From CAKZNE01 sp963976435 (lineage in GTDB: Bacteria > Bacteroidota > Bacteroidia > Flavobacteriales > Schleiferiaceae), in assembly GCA_963976435.1 (NCBI GenBank), contig CAXBKQ010000011.1, forward strand, positions 1 to 64,000: a stretch of 64,000 nucleotides of DNA. The letters run 5' to 3'. Shown here piece by piece: positions 18,204 through 26,593 of this stretch. The translations under genes were made by a program, and so were the position numbers. The notes beneath the pieces are model-generated. The model saw only the letters and a list, made by a program, of their open reading frames with translations. It had not been told where the DNA came from and did not search any database. Each line of letters begins with the position of its first letter. Position 1 is the stretch's first letter.

Positions 18204-18940
18204 TAGCCATAATTTTCAAATGTTATCTCATTGAAAATTGAGCGTCCACTTTTAGTGGTTTGTGATTCAATTTCAGAAAGCGCTGAATTTTCAACTTGAT
18301 CAACCTTTTCTTGTTCGCCAAGGAAGTCTTTAATTGCAGTTGGCAACACTTGGTAAAGGTTGAAAAAAGCTTTTTCCTGTCCTGTCAATAAAAAATAAAA
18401 CTGGTCTCCTGAAATCTTGTAGATTCGACTGTGGCTGTACTCTTTACCATTAATTATTGCTTCCCATTTTTCACAAAAGGACTTTTTGGCAAGAATTTGA
18501 ACTAAATAACATTTTGCATTTCGGTTGTCATCAGCAAATCTGGCTAATCGCTGAAATGCTGCTTCGGCAGCTGAGCTGCTCATAGTATTATGCTTGTTCT
18601 TTAATTCTGCAAACAAAGTATCATCATTGGCTTTCACATCATATCCTGTTAGCACTCCGGTTACGTAACCATCAATACCACCAAGTACTTGCTCATGAAA
18701 AGTCCCTATTGAATTATTTATCGACTTATCAATTTGTCTTATCATTTCCGATTTGAGGATGGATTTTTCATCCAAATCATTAAAGTTCGAATCGAAAGTG
18801 AGCTTAAATGTGTCAATCTTGTTTTTATAAAACTTTTTCTTTGTTACATCTGATTTAGCCTTTTCATATGACTGATGAAGATTTTTTATACAATCCATCA
18901 AATGTTCATCAGATATAAAGTCTAGGTATTTATGTGCCAT
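18179..18940 (-). CDS. Eco47II-family type II restriction endonuclease
   Basis: A 253-residue protein that looks like the Eco47II/Sau96I endonuclease family (GGNCC-type cutters): the N-terminal HKYLDFISDEHL, then FYKNKIDTFKLTFDS, IDKSINNSIGTFHEQVLGG, GYDVKAND, FAELKNKHNTMSSSAAEAAF and EYSHSRIYKISGDQFYFLL. The putative PD-(D/E)XK centre is D101 or D106/D107 with E112-x-K114. The frame is open to 19048, but the ATG at 18940 is preceded by AAAAAGGAT and begins the conserved part, so it is chosen. Transcribed toward the methyltransferase; the stop codons overlap by 25 bases. Cuts unmethylated DNA as defence against phage and acts as an addictive module. Confidence 0.88.
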   Translation of the reverse strand: MAHKYLDFISDEHLMDCIKNLHQSYEKAKSDVTKKKFYKNKIDTFKLTFDSNFNDLDEKSILKSEMIRQIDKSINNSIGTFHEQVLGGIDGYVTGVLTGYDVKANDDTLFAELKNKHNTMSSSAAEAAFQRLARFADDNRNAKCYLVQILAKKSFCEKWEAIINGKEYSHSRIYKISGDQFYFLLTGQEKAFFNLYQVLPTAIKDFLGEQEKVDQVENSALSEIESQTTKSGRSIFNEITFENYGYYLGFDEL

Positions 18941-19169
18941 ATCCTTTTTGAAAGTTGGTAAAGTTAACCTATCTCTTTCAGTTTTATGTTTATCGTTCGT
19001 TTTTTTGGCGTATTGCACTACAAACGAACAATGTACCAATACATACAACCACTCTGTTCGCTACTTATCTAAAAGAATTTAGGATAATAAGGAAATAAAC
19101 ATTCATCCTTCTAAGGTCTCATTTGAATTAATCTAATTCAGTAAAACACTCTGGAAACTAAAATTCGGC

Positions 19170-19183
19170 GCTTTTGCAAAAGC
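19170..19183. repeat. 14-bp perfect palindrome at the end of the next lipoprotein gene
   Basis: GCTTTTGCAAAAGC is fully symmetric and touches the stop codon of the minus-strand gene at 19183. It lacks a loop and a good T run, so it is a weak terminator candidate at most; it also lies near the right flank of the restriction-modification island. No gene is seen in 18941-19169. Confidence 0.3.
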
Positions 19184-19731
19184 TAGTCCATCACATATTC
19201 GGAATAGCGAAGGGGGTAAATAATTTGTATTTCCCTCAGCATATTTCTATCCAAAATCCCTTTGGAATCAAGCAGTTCCCAATAGTTTTTTTGAAATCTT
19301 TCTTCCGCAAATTCTTCTCTCAACTCATTTATTGCCCTAAATATTTCCGAACGCCAAAAGCTGTATTTTCGATAATCCAATTCTGGAGGATAAGAGGCTG
19401 ATAAAACATAATTGGGAACCAAAACATCCCCGGCAAGTTGAAATTTGGCACTATCCAAAATGGGATCATGTCTTTTACCAGATTTAAGCATTCTTTTTAT
19501 TTTCGGACAAATAAGGCTGTCATTCACCTTGGTTCCTTCTAAAACACATTCTCCAGCGCTGAAATCCAGAATAATGATATTCCGCCGCAATATGTTTAAG
19601 GTTCCTTTGTGCTCAGAATCTACATAATTCACATAGGAAAAATCCAAATCCTGAATTTGTGGTCCCTTGGTTTTAGAGTCACAAGAAATACAAAGAATTA
19701 AAACAAAAGTTGGAAACAATATTTTTTTCAT
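19183..19731 (-). CDS. Small lipoprotein, unknown function
   Basis: A 182-residue protein with a lipobox (LILCISC, Cys about 17) after a short hydrophobic start. No family is recognised with confidence. The segment LNILRRNIIILDFSAGECVL followed by EGTKVNDSLICPKIKRML vaguely recalls the periplasmic part of ExbD (strand, glycine turn, KVxxxxL, helix), but the resemblance is too weak to name it. The C-terminal half is charged and helical. It starts 9 bases after the stop of the MOSC gene and is probably cotranscribed with it. Confidence 0.65.
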   Translation of the reverse strand: MKKILFPTFVLILCISCDSKTKGPQIQDLDFSYVNYVDSEHKGTLNILRRNIIILDFSAGECVLEGTKVNDSLICPKIKRMLKSGKRHDPILDSAKFQLAGDVLVPNYVLSASYPPELDYRKYSFWRSEIFRAINELREEFAEERFQKNYWELLDSKGILDRNMLREIQIIYPLRYSEYVMD

Positions 19732-19740
19732 GAATAGGCT

Positions 19741-20559
19741 TTAAAATAGTGATGAGAAGGCTTGTTTTCCTAAAATTTCCAGCTTATCTCCTAAGCTTAG
19801 GGTCTTTCCCTTTTCTCCTTTGGCCAAAAAAGTATTAATGCTCAAATAATAGAAATTGGGGTATTCAGTAAGCAGACTATTGGATGGAAGTGTAGATTGC
19901 CTATGAGTCATCATTTTCTTTACAAACTCTTTATCAGGATCACCATTTAAAGGTTCTCTAGGGGGGACGCTGCATCGAGCCCTTGGACTAATACCCTGCA
20001 TTTCTACTTCGCCAATTTTAAATTTTACGGCTTGCTTTTCTTCCTTTGGACAAAACAAAATCTCTTCCTCAAAAGGCTCATATCCTTTCAATTCTAAATT
20101 CACTCGAAACCTTTGTCTAAAATCTTCCAAACTTATTTCTGGAAAACTTTTATGCAATTCTTTTAAGGAGGCGGTAGACACTAGGGTAACACTGCCCACA
20201 GCGGGCATGTCTTGTAATTCACCATTGGGTTTGTGAACCAGTTCTGCTGGCATTTGGAAAAAATCACTCAGGAATTCATTGAGCATTTTATTTCCTTCCC
20301 TTAGTTCAAATTTTTCCTTTTTTGTAGCAAACCTTTCCCCAAGAGAAACTTCATAATTTTCCAAATCGAATTGAGCTTGCAATTGATTTACTCTACCTGT
20401 TCTTTTCCCATTTATATATCTTCCGTCTTTTGATTTAATAGCAAATTCCCGGTCATGATGAAGACTGTGGACATCGGTTTTTACCTCCTTTAATTCCACA
20501 AAATCTAAGGCTTTAATGGGAAAAATTCGAATTTTGGATAGACTTATTTCAGGCTGCAT
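19741..20559 (-). CDS. MOSC-domain protein (molybdenum cofactor sulfurase-like)
   Basis: A 272-residue protein with an N-terminal MOSC_N beta-barrel (about 1-85, LSKIRIFPIKALDFVELKEV, HDREFAIKSKDGRYINGKR) and a C-terminal MOSC domain (about 120-265, DFRQRFRVNLELKGYEPFEE, GISPRARCSVPP). The Cys in RCSVPPREP occupies the conserved MOSC cysteine that carries sulfur or contacts the molybdenum cofactor. Related proteins (mARC, YcbX) reduce N-hydroxylated compounds; YcbX has an added ferredoxin domain that is absent here. The exact substrate is unknown. Likely an operon with the lipoprotein downstream. Confidence 0.85.
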   Translation of the reverse strand: MQPEISLSKIRIFPIKALDFVELKEVKTDVHSLHHDREFAIKSKDGRYINGKRTGRVNQLQAQFDLENYEVSLGERFATKKEKFELREGNKMLNEFLSDFFQMPAELVHKPNGELQDMPAVGSVTLVSTASLKELHKSFPEISLEDFRQRFRVNLELKGYEPFEEEILFCPKEEKQAVKFKIGEVEMQGISPRARCSVPPREPLNGDPDKEFVKKMMTHRQSTLPSNSLLTEYPNFYYLSINTFLAKGEKGKTLSLGDKLEILGKQAFSSLF

Positions 20560-20624
20560 GAATAGTGGAGTAAAAAGGTTTTTGGCTATAAATTCTTATT
20601 GAAATTCAATTAAACTATCCCTAA

Positions 20625-20948
20625 TTATTTTGGAGGAAGGCTCATCACATATTTGAAACTCTTATTTAGATAATCTGCCAGCAACTCCTTTTCTTGTAGC
20701 ATATTTTCGGGGATAAGAACATAGTCTTTCATAATGGCACCATGGGATTTAAAGATTCCCGTTTGGTGCTTTTCCATAAATATTTTACAATCTTCTTTAT
20801 GAAAGCGAAAGCCCAATTCAGCATCTTTATTTAATAGTGAAAACATATAGCCATTGGCCGAGGTATAAGGCATTGTTTTACCCTTGCGTTCAATGCCTGG
20901 GCATAGCTCTACAATATCATCAAAGATTTGTAATCGTTCTTTATACAT
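20625..20948 (-). CDS. TfoX N-terminal-like small protein
   Basis: A 107-residue cytoplasmic protein resembling the TfoX/Sxy N-terminal fold: MPYTSANGYMFSLLNKDAEL, GFRFHKEDCKIFME, SHGAIMKDYVLIPENML and KSFKYVMSLPPK. Stand-alone versions of this domain are common in Bacteroidota and are not known to drive competence; they are usually annotated TfoX/Sxy family. It lies 65 bases upstream of the MOSC gene on the same strand. Biological role unknown. Confidence 0.7.
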   Translation of the reverse strand: MYKERLQIFDDIVELCPGIERKGKTMPYTSANGYMFSLLNKDAELGFRFHKEDCKIFMEKHQTGIFKSHGAIMKDYVLIPENMLQEKELLADYLNKSFKYVMSLPPK

Positions 20949-20984
20949 GGAAAATTTTGTGTCCTAAATTAAGAAAATCAACAC

Positions 20985-21932
20985 TTACTTTTCGATGTAG
21001 CTGATAAAACAATGTGGGGTATAAGCATTGGTTTTATTGTTTTTAGATTTCAATAAACCATTCTTATCATAGCTAAAAATAAAATGCTCAAAAGGACTGA
21101 CCACTTTACAAGACGGGCATTCATCATAGTTCGGTGAGTGAAAGTCGTAATAGTCTGAATGGTATTCTACAAGCTGGTTTTTCTCATTATATTTAAAGTA
21201 TAAACGCTCTCCTCCATATCCTATAGATTCACGGTGGAAATAAATGAGGTTTCCTCTATCATCATAAACCAAGCTATCTCTTTCCACAGCGGTAATATTA
21301 AAAAAGTATCCCGTAACCGTGCTTAGTTTTTCCTTTTCATATTTATAAAAAACTAGTTTATCGACCATTGCCGGGTATACAAAGCCTTGGTTTTCAATGC
21401 TGTCCTCTGAAGACAATAAGTCTCCAATTTCCTCCCATTCATCATCGTCTTGGGCTTTGCCTTTATATTTTTCTACATAGTCCTCCAATAATTTTTGGAA
21501 GTATAATTTCAATTCGGGACTTAGCTCTCCATCAAATCGAATTTCATCTTCAAAAATCGCTGGTTTTTGTTTTTCCAGATCAATAGAATAACTAGGTGGC
21601 AAGGCTAGATTTTTTGTGCCAATAAATTTCATGGCATCAGAACCAGCATCATATTTGGTTTCTTGGTAAACAAGACTAGCACGGGTCCAGTTTTCATCTG
21701 TTTTATCTAAAAAGATTAAATGATTCCTCCTATACTCCTCGCAAGTCATCCAATTGCTATCCTCATTACAAACCAGCAAGAGGCTATCATAAAGGTCAAA
21801 TGCTTCGATATTATTTTGCTTGCTGATAATTTTCACCTCTCCTTTAAAATTCATTCTAAAGCCGATAGGGTTTATCTGGGCGCAGAGTATTTGGCTAGCT
21901 GCGCAAATAAGGATTAGAAAAGCATTTTTCAT
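20985..21932 (-). CDS. Secreted protein with RHS-like strands, unknown function
   Basis: A 315-residue protein with a Sec signal peptide (MKNAFLILICAASQILCAQ). The central part is acidic (KAQDDDEWEEIGDLLSSEDS). The C-terminal third holds repeat-like strands reminiscent of YD/RHS repeats (LVYDDRGNLIYFHRES, FKYNEKNQLVEYHSDYY, FSYDKNGLLKS). No catalytic motif is visible. It overlaps the upstream gene by four bases in an ATGA arrangement, which suggests translational coupling. Family not recognised. Confidence 0.7.
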   Translation of the reverse strand: MKNAFLILICAASQILCAQINPIGFRMNFKGEVKIISKQNNIEAFDLYDSLLLVCNEDSNWMTCEEYRRNHLIFLDKTDENWTRASLVYQETKYDAGSDAMKFIGTKNLALPPSYSIDLEKQKPAIFEDEIRFDGELSPELKLYFQKLLEDYVEKYKGKAQDDDEWEEIGDLLSSEDSIENQGFVYPAMVDKLVFYKYEKEKLSTVTGYFFNITAVERDSLVYDDRGNLIYFHRESIGYGGERLYFKYNEKNQLVEYHSDYYDFHSPNYDECPSCKVVSPFEHFIFSYDKNGLLKSKNNKTNAYTPHCFISYIEK

Positions 21933-22378
21933 TTTTTTTGATTTTGAGGTGCTTCTTGAACTCCTGAAAAATAAAAGTCTAGGGATTCTCCATTCGATAA
22001 TTTTAGCCCCATCCCTTTTCTAAATCTACCTCGTCTAGCTTTAAAGAAAAAACAAAACCGCAGGGAATAAATTTTTCCGGGAATAATTTTTCCCTTTGGA
22101 TATCTGCAAATAAAATGAGGATCGTTAGTCCAGGCTTTTGTTACATATAAAGTATCGGAGCCAATATATTTCACTTTTTTGGAATAGCTAGGAGCAAGAT
22201 TTTCTGTAAAATGACCAAGGTTCATGGAAAATGAATCGCAAACAAATAAAGATGAGGTATCTATAAATTTATTACTGAGACCCGTGTCTGGCCATTCTGT
22301 CCTAAAATTCTTTTCGCTCTGAGAAAAGGAAATTAGGGAGCTAAAAACAAAAAATAGGCAGAATAATTTTGAAGCCAT
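21929..22378 (-). CDS. Small secreted protein, unknown function
   Basis: A 149-residue protein with an N-terminal signal peptide (MASKLFCLFFVFSSLISFSQ). The remainder is beta-rich with an Arg/Lys-rich patch (FFFKARRGRFRKGMGLKLSN). Its stop codon overlaps the start of the next gene (ATGA), so the two secreted proteins are probably made together. No family is recognised. Confidence 0.65.
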   Translation of the reverse strand: MASKLFCLFFVFSSLISFSQSEKNFRTEWPDTGLSNKFIDTSSLFVCDSFSMNLGHFTENLAPSYSKKVKYIGSDTLYVTKAWTNDPHFICRYPKGKIIPGKIYSLRFCFFFKARRGRFRKGMGLKLSNGESLDFYFSGVQEAPQNQKK

Positions 22379-22430
22379 CTTGTTTGGTTTCCAGCTTTAA
22401 TTTCCAATACCATGCCTAAAAACCAAGGTC

Positions 22431-23732
22431 TTAGTCTATAGGGTAGATTCTCACTTTTTTCTTTTTCAATCTTCTGTTATCCACCTCCTTTATAAGCTGC
22501 TTTACCCGACTTTTATGAACTGCTGCGAAGGCACAATCTTGCTTCATTTCTATGATTCCCAATTCATCACTTTTTAATTGACCTTGCCTAAAAAACAAAC
22601 CAGCGATATCACCTTTTGAGATTTTATCTTTTCTACCACCTGAGATAAAAACCGTTTGCCAAATGGAAGGTGATATTTCATTTTTGGCTACAATTTCCTC
22701 CACATGCATGGCTGGCAAATAATCGGGTAAAATTTCTTTTCCCCATTTTAAAATATAAGCCACTCCATCTTTTTTCATTCTTGCTGTACGACCGTTTCTG
22801 TGGGTGAATTCCGCCTTGGAGATAGGTAGGTGATAGTGGATGATAAATCGTATTTCCGGAATATCTATGCCTCTTGCTGCAAGGTCTGTTGCCAATAATA
22901 ATTGGTGACTAGCATTTCTAAATTTTATCAAAGCCCTTTCTCTATCTTTTTGCTCCATCCCACCGTGAAAGCAAGCATGTTCTATTTTGTTTTCATTCAG
23001 GAAATCACTTAGCCTGTCAATACTATCTCTAAAATTGCAGAATATTATTCCGCTATCCTTTCCGATGTGTTTTAAAGTTTCAACCAAACTTTGAAGTTTG
23101 TCTTTTTCTGGAGAAATAACAAGTTTATATTCAATTTCGGGCCTCGCTTGATTTAAAAAATTGATGGTATTTACAGAATTTAAACCCACAAATTTTGGAA
23201 TTTCAATTTCGCTAGTTGCTGAGGTAAGGATTTTGTTTTTTAAATTATTAATTCTCCCAAGAATCTCCTTCATATCTTCTTCAAAACCAATTTCTAGAGA
23301 CTTGTCAAACTCATCCAAAACCAAGAAATTTAGATGCCTAGTATCGAAGCTTCCCTTCCGCAAATGATCCGCTACTCGTCCTGGAGTACCTACCAATATT
23401 GCCGGCGCTTGTTGCAGGTTTAGCTTGTCCTTAGACATTGCCTGACCGCCATAAACTGAATTAACTTTATAGCCAGATCCTATTTCGCGGCAAACTTGCT
23501 CTATTTGGATAGCCAGTTCTCTAGAAGGGACTAGGATAAGGCATTGAACTTCTTGAATTTCAATTTGTAGTTGTTGAATTATGGGTAATAAAAAAGCAAG
23601 GGTTTTTCCAGTTCCAGTGGGAGATAATAATAGAGTCTCTGGGTTTTGGACTATGCTTTTTTGAGCTTCCAGCTGCATGTTGTTTAATGCTTCAATCCCT
23701 AATTTTTGTAAAATTTCCTTTTGGTTTTTCAT
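22431..23732 (-). CDS. DEAD-box RNA helicase with DbpA-type RNA-binding domain
   Basis: A 433-residue SF2 helicase. Start: ATG at 23732, preceded by AAAGGAGTG, rather than the GTG just before it. Motifs: Walker A SPTGTGKT, Ia VPSRELAIQ, GG, TPGRV, motif II DEFD (in place of DEAD), motif III SAT, motif V LLLATDLAARGIDIP and motif VI HRNGRTARM. The last 75 residues match the DbpA C-terminal RNA-binding domain (DKISKGDIAGLFFRQGQL, KKKVRIYPID), which in DbpA binds hairpin 92 of 23S rRNA. A role in large-subunit ribosome assembly is therefore likely. Single gene with its own promoter element. Confidence 0.88.
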   Translation of the reverse strand: MKNQKEILQKLGIEALNNMQLEAQKSIVQNPETLLLSPTGTGKTLAFLLPIIQQLQIEIQEVQCLILVPSRELAIQIEQVCREIGSGYKVNSVYGGQAMSKDKLNLQQAPAILVGTPGRVADHLRKGSFDTRHLNFLVLDEFDKSLEIGFEEDMKEILGRINNLKNKILTSATSEIEIPKFVGLNSVNTINFLNQARPEIEYKLVISPEKDKLQSLVETLKHIGKDSGIIFCNFRDSIDRLSDFLNENKIEHACFHGGMEQKDRERALIKFRNASHQLLLATDLAARGIDIPEIRFIIHYHLPISKAEFTHRNGRTARMKKDGVAYILKWGKEILPDYLPAMHVEEIVAKNEISPSIWQTVFISGGRKDKISKGDIAGLFFRQGQLKSDELGIIEMKQDCAFAAVHKSRVKQLIKEVDNRRLKKKKVRIYPID

Positions 23733-23749
23733 CACTCCTTTTCTAAATG

Positions 23750-23757
23750 CAAAGGTA
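23750..23757 (-). promoter_or_regulatory. -7 element of the DEAD-box helicase gene
   Basis: Minus-strand TACCTTTG matches TAnnTTTG, 18 bases upstream of the ATG at 23732. Confidence 0.4.
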
Positions 23758-23852
23758 GACGTTTATAAAGGGATTAAAGACTACAGAAAAAGAGTGAATT
23801 TAAATTCTTTCTTTCCGAAACAGTTTGTTGGAAAGCTTCCTTTTTTTGAGAT

Positions 23853-24740
23853 TTATTTAAAATTCCCACTCTCACTTAAAGAGGGATTTAGCTCAAGTTC
23901 ACTCTTGTCAAAGGAGTCGAATTCAAAACTTTTAATTACCAGCTGGTGCAGGTTTTTGCTTTGTTTTTCTTTTAGTTTGAAGGCATATACTGTATGAACA
24001 AAAGGAATAAGTATGCCATCAACTTTTTTAAAATTGCTAAATTCCACACCACCATAAGCAGCTTTGGAACCCGGTAAATTTAGGATGTCTTCACGAATCG
24101 TATACTGGGTAAATTCCAACAAACCATTACTTTGATTTATCCAAGCAATATATTGATCGGCTTCTTTATGAGGTTCAGGTTTATTCCATGTGCAAAATAC
24201 CAAATCGTATTTTTCACCCCTTAATTCGCCCTCTCCAGCATAGCTAATTATTGGCGCTTGTCTAAGTCGATCTAGCATTTCACCAAAATACTGGTAGGCA
24301 GCTAGTCCGAATTTAATTTTTTTATTTGCTTCTTGAAATACCGTATCCTTATCCGCATCGATTTCATAGTAATTCCAATTTTGAAGACCCACTTTTTCAC
24401 CCTTCCTACTTCCGTCTATAAAGGCCACTTGCCCATCAAAGGTTCCAGTTCTGTATTTAAACTGCATTTGTAGTTTGGAGTCTGGCCAAACTTTAGAGAA
24501 CCTTCCTATTGCCCCTTTCCAAACATCTTCGGCTATAAAAGAATAGGTGCTGTGATCTTTGAGTTTATCAAAGCCTTGGGCTATCCATGCTTTATGGAGA
24601 ATTTCCTTTCCACGAATTATATTTTCAGTTTGGATTCCCTCTTTTTTGATTAATGGGGTGCGAATATCAGCTGCACAAGATTGGAAAAAGATTAGGCCGC
24701 TGATCCCTACAATAGCAATGGAGATTAGAATGTTTTTCAT
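23853..24740 (-). CDS. Envelope lipoprotein of unknown function (LolA/B-like beta protein?)
   Basis: A 295-residue protein starting with a hydrophobic segment and a lipobox-like FFQSC (Cys about 21). The body is a run of amphipathic strands (LQMQFKYRTGTFDGQVAFID, NYYEIDADKDTVFQ, YDLVFCTWNKPEPHKEADQY, FSNFKKVDGILIPFVHTVYA) of the type seen in LolA/LolB-like half-barrels that bind lipids; this is structural inference only. No named family is assigned. It stands alone, upstream of an AraC-type regulator gene on the same strand. Confidence 0.65.
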   Translation of the reverse strand: MKNILISIAIVGISGLIFFQSCAADIRTPLIKKEGIQTENIIRGKEILHKAWIAQGFDKLKDHSTYSFIAEDVWKGAIGRFSKVWPDSKLQMQFKYRTGTFDGQVAFIDGSRKGEKVGLQNWNYYEIDADKDTVFQEANKKIKFGLAAYQYFGEMLDRLRQAPIISYAGEGELRGEKYDLVFCTWNKPEPHKEADQYIAWINQSNGLLEFTQYTIREDILNLPGSKAAYGGVEFSNFKKVDGILIPFVHTVYAFKLKEKQSKNLHQLVIKSFEFDSFDKSELELNPSLSESGNFK

Positions 24741-24878
24741 TTCAAAAGATTTTTAATGATGGCAATTGTGCTGTATTTCAAAACAGATGTTCACCTTTTT
24801 AGAGGAGTTTTGCTTGATGAAGCAGCTATTTAAATCAATGTCAAAGGTGGAGGATTAGCAGGAAAAGCCTTGAGCAAT

Positions 24879-25724
24879 TCAGCTCAATTGATGGTCTTTA
24901 TGGCTCATTTTATATTCACTTGGACTAATGGAATATTGTGTTTTAAAGGATCTGTTAAAAGCACTTAAGGTTTCGAAGCCACAGTCAAAGGCAATCTGGT
25001 TTATTTGAAGCTTGGTATTTAGTAGAAGTCCCAGCGCTTTTTCCAATTTCTTTTTACGAAAATATTGGGCAGGGCTTTGTTGGTAGTATTTAGAAAATTT
25101 TCTTTTAAAACTTGCTAAGCTCATTCCGCTTAAAAAGGCAAACTGCTCCAAATTAAGGGAAGATGTTGCATTCTGTTCAATGATGGTTCTAAAGTCAAAT
25201 TCATGTTTGGTATACAGGGCAGAAATAAAATGATGAACCGAAGGAGCCTGGGTAGAAGCGGAAAGGATCAGAATTAACTCCTTCAATTTTAGAAGCATCA
25301 TTTCACGGTCAAATAATTGGTTTTGCAACATTAACTCAAGAATGCTGTTTTTATAAACCTCTAAGACCGAATTTATTTCCACAAGCTTAGTCAGGTTTCT
25401 CGACCATTTTTCGCTTTTTAATTCTATGGCTTCCCTAACTATTTTAGGGTGGAAATAAATTCCAATTGCTTCCACTTCCTTGGGCTTTGTTCCTTCGGGT
25501 TGCATGTCCTCAAAGAAATACTCTCCACATTTTGTTAGAAATCCTCCTCCAGCTCCTAAAGTAAATTGATCAATAGGACTTCTTATTTCCAGTCCACCTT
25601 TGATCATAAACATAAAGCATGCATTATTATCCAATATTTTGGTTTGGCGTCCTGCCCCCTCAAATTTCAGCTTTTCAAAAATTATATGTCCATCAATTTC
25701 AAAGGAATAGTAGTCTTTAAGCAT
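24879..25724 (-). CDS. AraC-family transcriptional regulator
   Basis: The frame is open to 25841, but the first conserved part begins MLKDYYSFEIDGHI, so the ATG at 25724 is preferred (281 residues); the longer form would add a hydrophobic stretch with no relatives that I know. Residues 1-170 are a cupin-like sensing domain (NACFMFMIKGGLEIRSPIDQ, FFEDMQPEGTKPKEVEAIGI). The C-terminal 100 residues hold the two HTH motifs of AraC (LEQFAFLSGMSLASFKRKF and INQIAFDCGFETLSAFNRSF, ending SPSEYK). Ligand and regulon are unknown. Divergent tandem lipoprotein genes start 157 bases away and are possible targets. Confidence 0.85.
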   Translation of the reverse strand: MLKDYYSFEIDGHIIFEKLKFEGAGRQTKILDNNACFMFMIKGGLEIRSPIDQFTLGAGGGFLTKCGEYFFEDMQPEGTKPKEVEAIGIYFHPKIVREAIELKSEKWSRNLTKLVEINSVLEVYKNSILELMLQNQLFDREMMLLKLKELILILSASTQAPSVHHFISALYTKHEFDFRTIIEQNATSSLNLEQFAFLSGMSLASFKRKFSKYYQQSPAQYFRKKKLEKALGLLLNTKLQINQIAFDCGFETLSAFNRSFKTQYSISPSEYKMSHKDHQLS

Positions 25725-25880
25725 GTTCTTCGGAAATAAATATCCCTGCAAATTAGCTATTTGTTTGCTATTCTTTCGCACAAAAATTAAGAAACTGAAA
25801 TTCAATCTAAAATTCCAACTGCCTATAAAAATGCCAATCATATTGATTAAATTGCTGCTCCTTCATCAACAAAAATCAGT

Positions 25881-26231
25881 ATGAAACATAAGTTAACATT
25901 CATGGCTCTTTGCCTTTTTCTATTTACCAGTTGTTGGTCTACCGAATACCTAAAAACCGACGATAGCAGTAAAAACTATCCTAGAAGTAATCCTGAAGAC
26001 ATTAAGGTATATGCCACAGATGATACTGGGAGAGAATATGAAATTCTCGGGGTGGTAAATGCGAGTGTAGATGCTGGAAATGTTGGCGACATCGCCGTAG
26101 ATCATTTAATTTTTGAAGCCTCTAAATTAGGCGCGGATGCGGTGCTGAATTTAAGATTGGAAATAGGATATGGCTTTTGGCAAAGTAGTGTAAAGGCCAC
26201 GGGAATAGCAGTAAAATTTGTAAACGACTAA
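25881..26231 (+). CDS. Small lipoprotein, first of a tandem pair
   Basis: A 116-residue lipoprotein with lipobox LFLFTSC (Cys about 18). After it comes a YbjQ-like fold: DIKVYATDDTGREYEILGVV, a helix, then LGADAVLNLRLEIG and a final strand ATGIAVKF. YbjQ-type proteins form beta-barrel pentamers, here presumably on the periplasmic side. It shares the D-x-K-x-Y-A, REYE-x-x-G and A-x-x-LGADAV pattern with its neighbour three bases downstream, so the pair arose by duplication. Function unknown. Confidence 0.75.
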   Translation: MKHKLTFMALCLFLFTSCWSTEYLKTDDSSKNYPRSNPEDIKVYATDDTGREYEILGVVNASVDAGNVGDIAVDHLIFEASKLGADAVLNLRLEIGYGFWQSSVKATGIAVKFVND

Positions 26232-26234
26232 AAA

Positions 26235-26579
26235 ATGAAAAAGATGAAAAGTTTATACGCTCTATTGTTGATTCTTTCATTAGGTATTTCTTCCTGTACA
26301 ATTTCAGCCCACTATATTACTACCGACAAACCACTTCCGGAAGAAACCCTAGCAGCTGATGTAAAAATTTATGCTGGGGATATTGATAGGGAATATGAGG
26401 TAATTGGATCCATGACTCTCGATGCCCAGGGAGATGCCAGTGTAGCTTCCAGATATTTAAAAAAGCGGGCTGCCAGGCTAGGAGCTGATGCAGTTATTTT
26501 TGTAGAAGTAAATAAATTAAATTCCTATACGATAAGAACTGGAATTTCGGGCGTAGTCATTAAATTTATCAATGAATAA
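26235..26579 (+). CDS. Small lipoprotein, second of a tandem pair
   Basis: A 114-residue paralogue of the preceding gene with lipobox LGISSC (Cys about 21): DVKIYAGDIDREYEVIGSM, ARLGADAVIFVEVNK, ISGVVIKFINE. Spacing of three bases means cotranscription. The two differ enough (roughly a third of positions agree by eye) that the duplication is old. Function unknown. Confidence 0.75.
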   Translation: MKKMKSLYALLLILSLGISSCTISAHYITTDKPLPEETLAADVKIYAGDIDREYEVIGSMTLDAQGDASVASRYLKKRAARLGADAVIFVEVNKLNSYTIRTGISGVVIKFINE

Positions 26580-26593
26580 TTCAGATTAGTAAA

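Noticed and set aside
18941..19048. Longer N-terminus for the Eco47II-like endonuclease
   Set aside because: The extra 36 residues do not resemble the family start, whereas ATG 18940 has a ribosome-binding-like AAAAAGGAT before it.
24816..24860. Very short frame of about 13 codons (MKQLFKSMSKVED) near the AraC gene end
   Set aside because: Too short, no support beyond a purine-rich stretch upstream.
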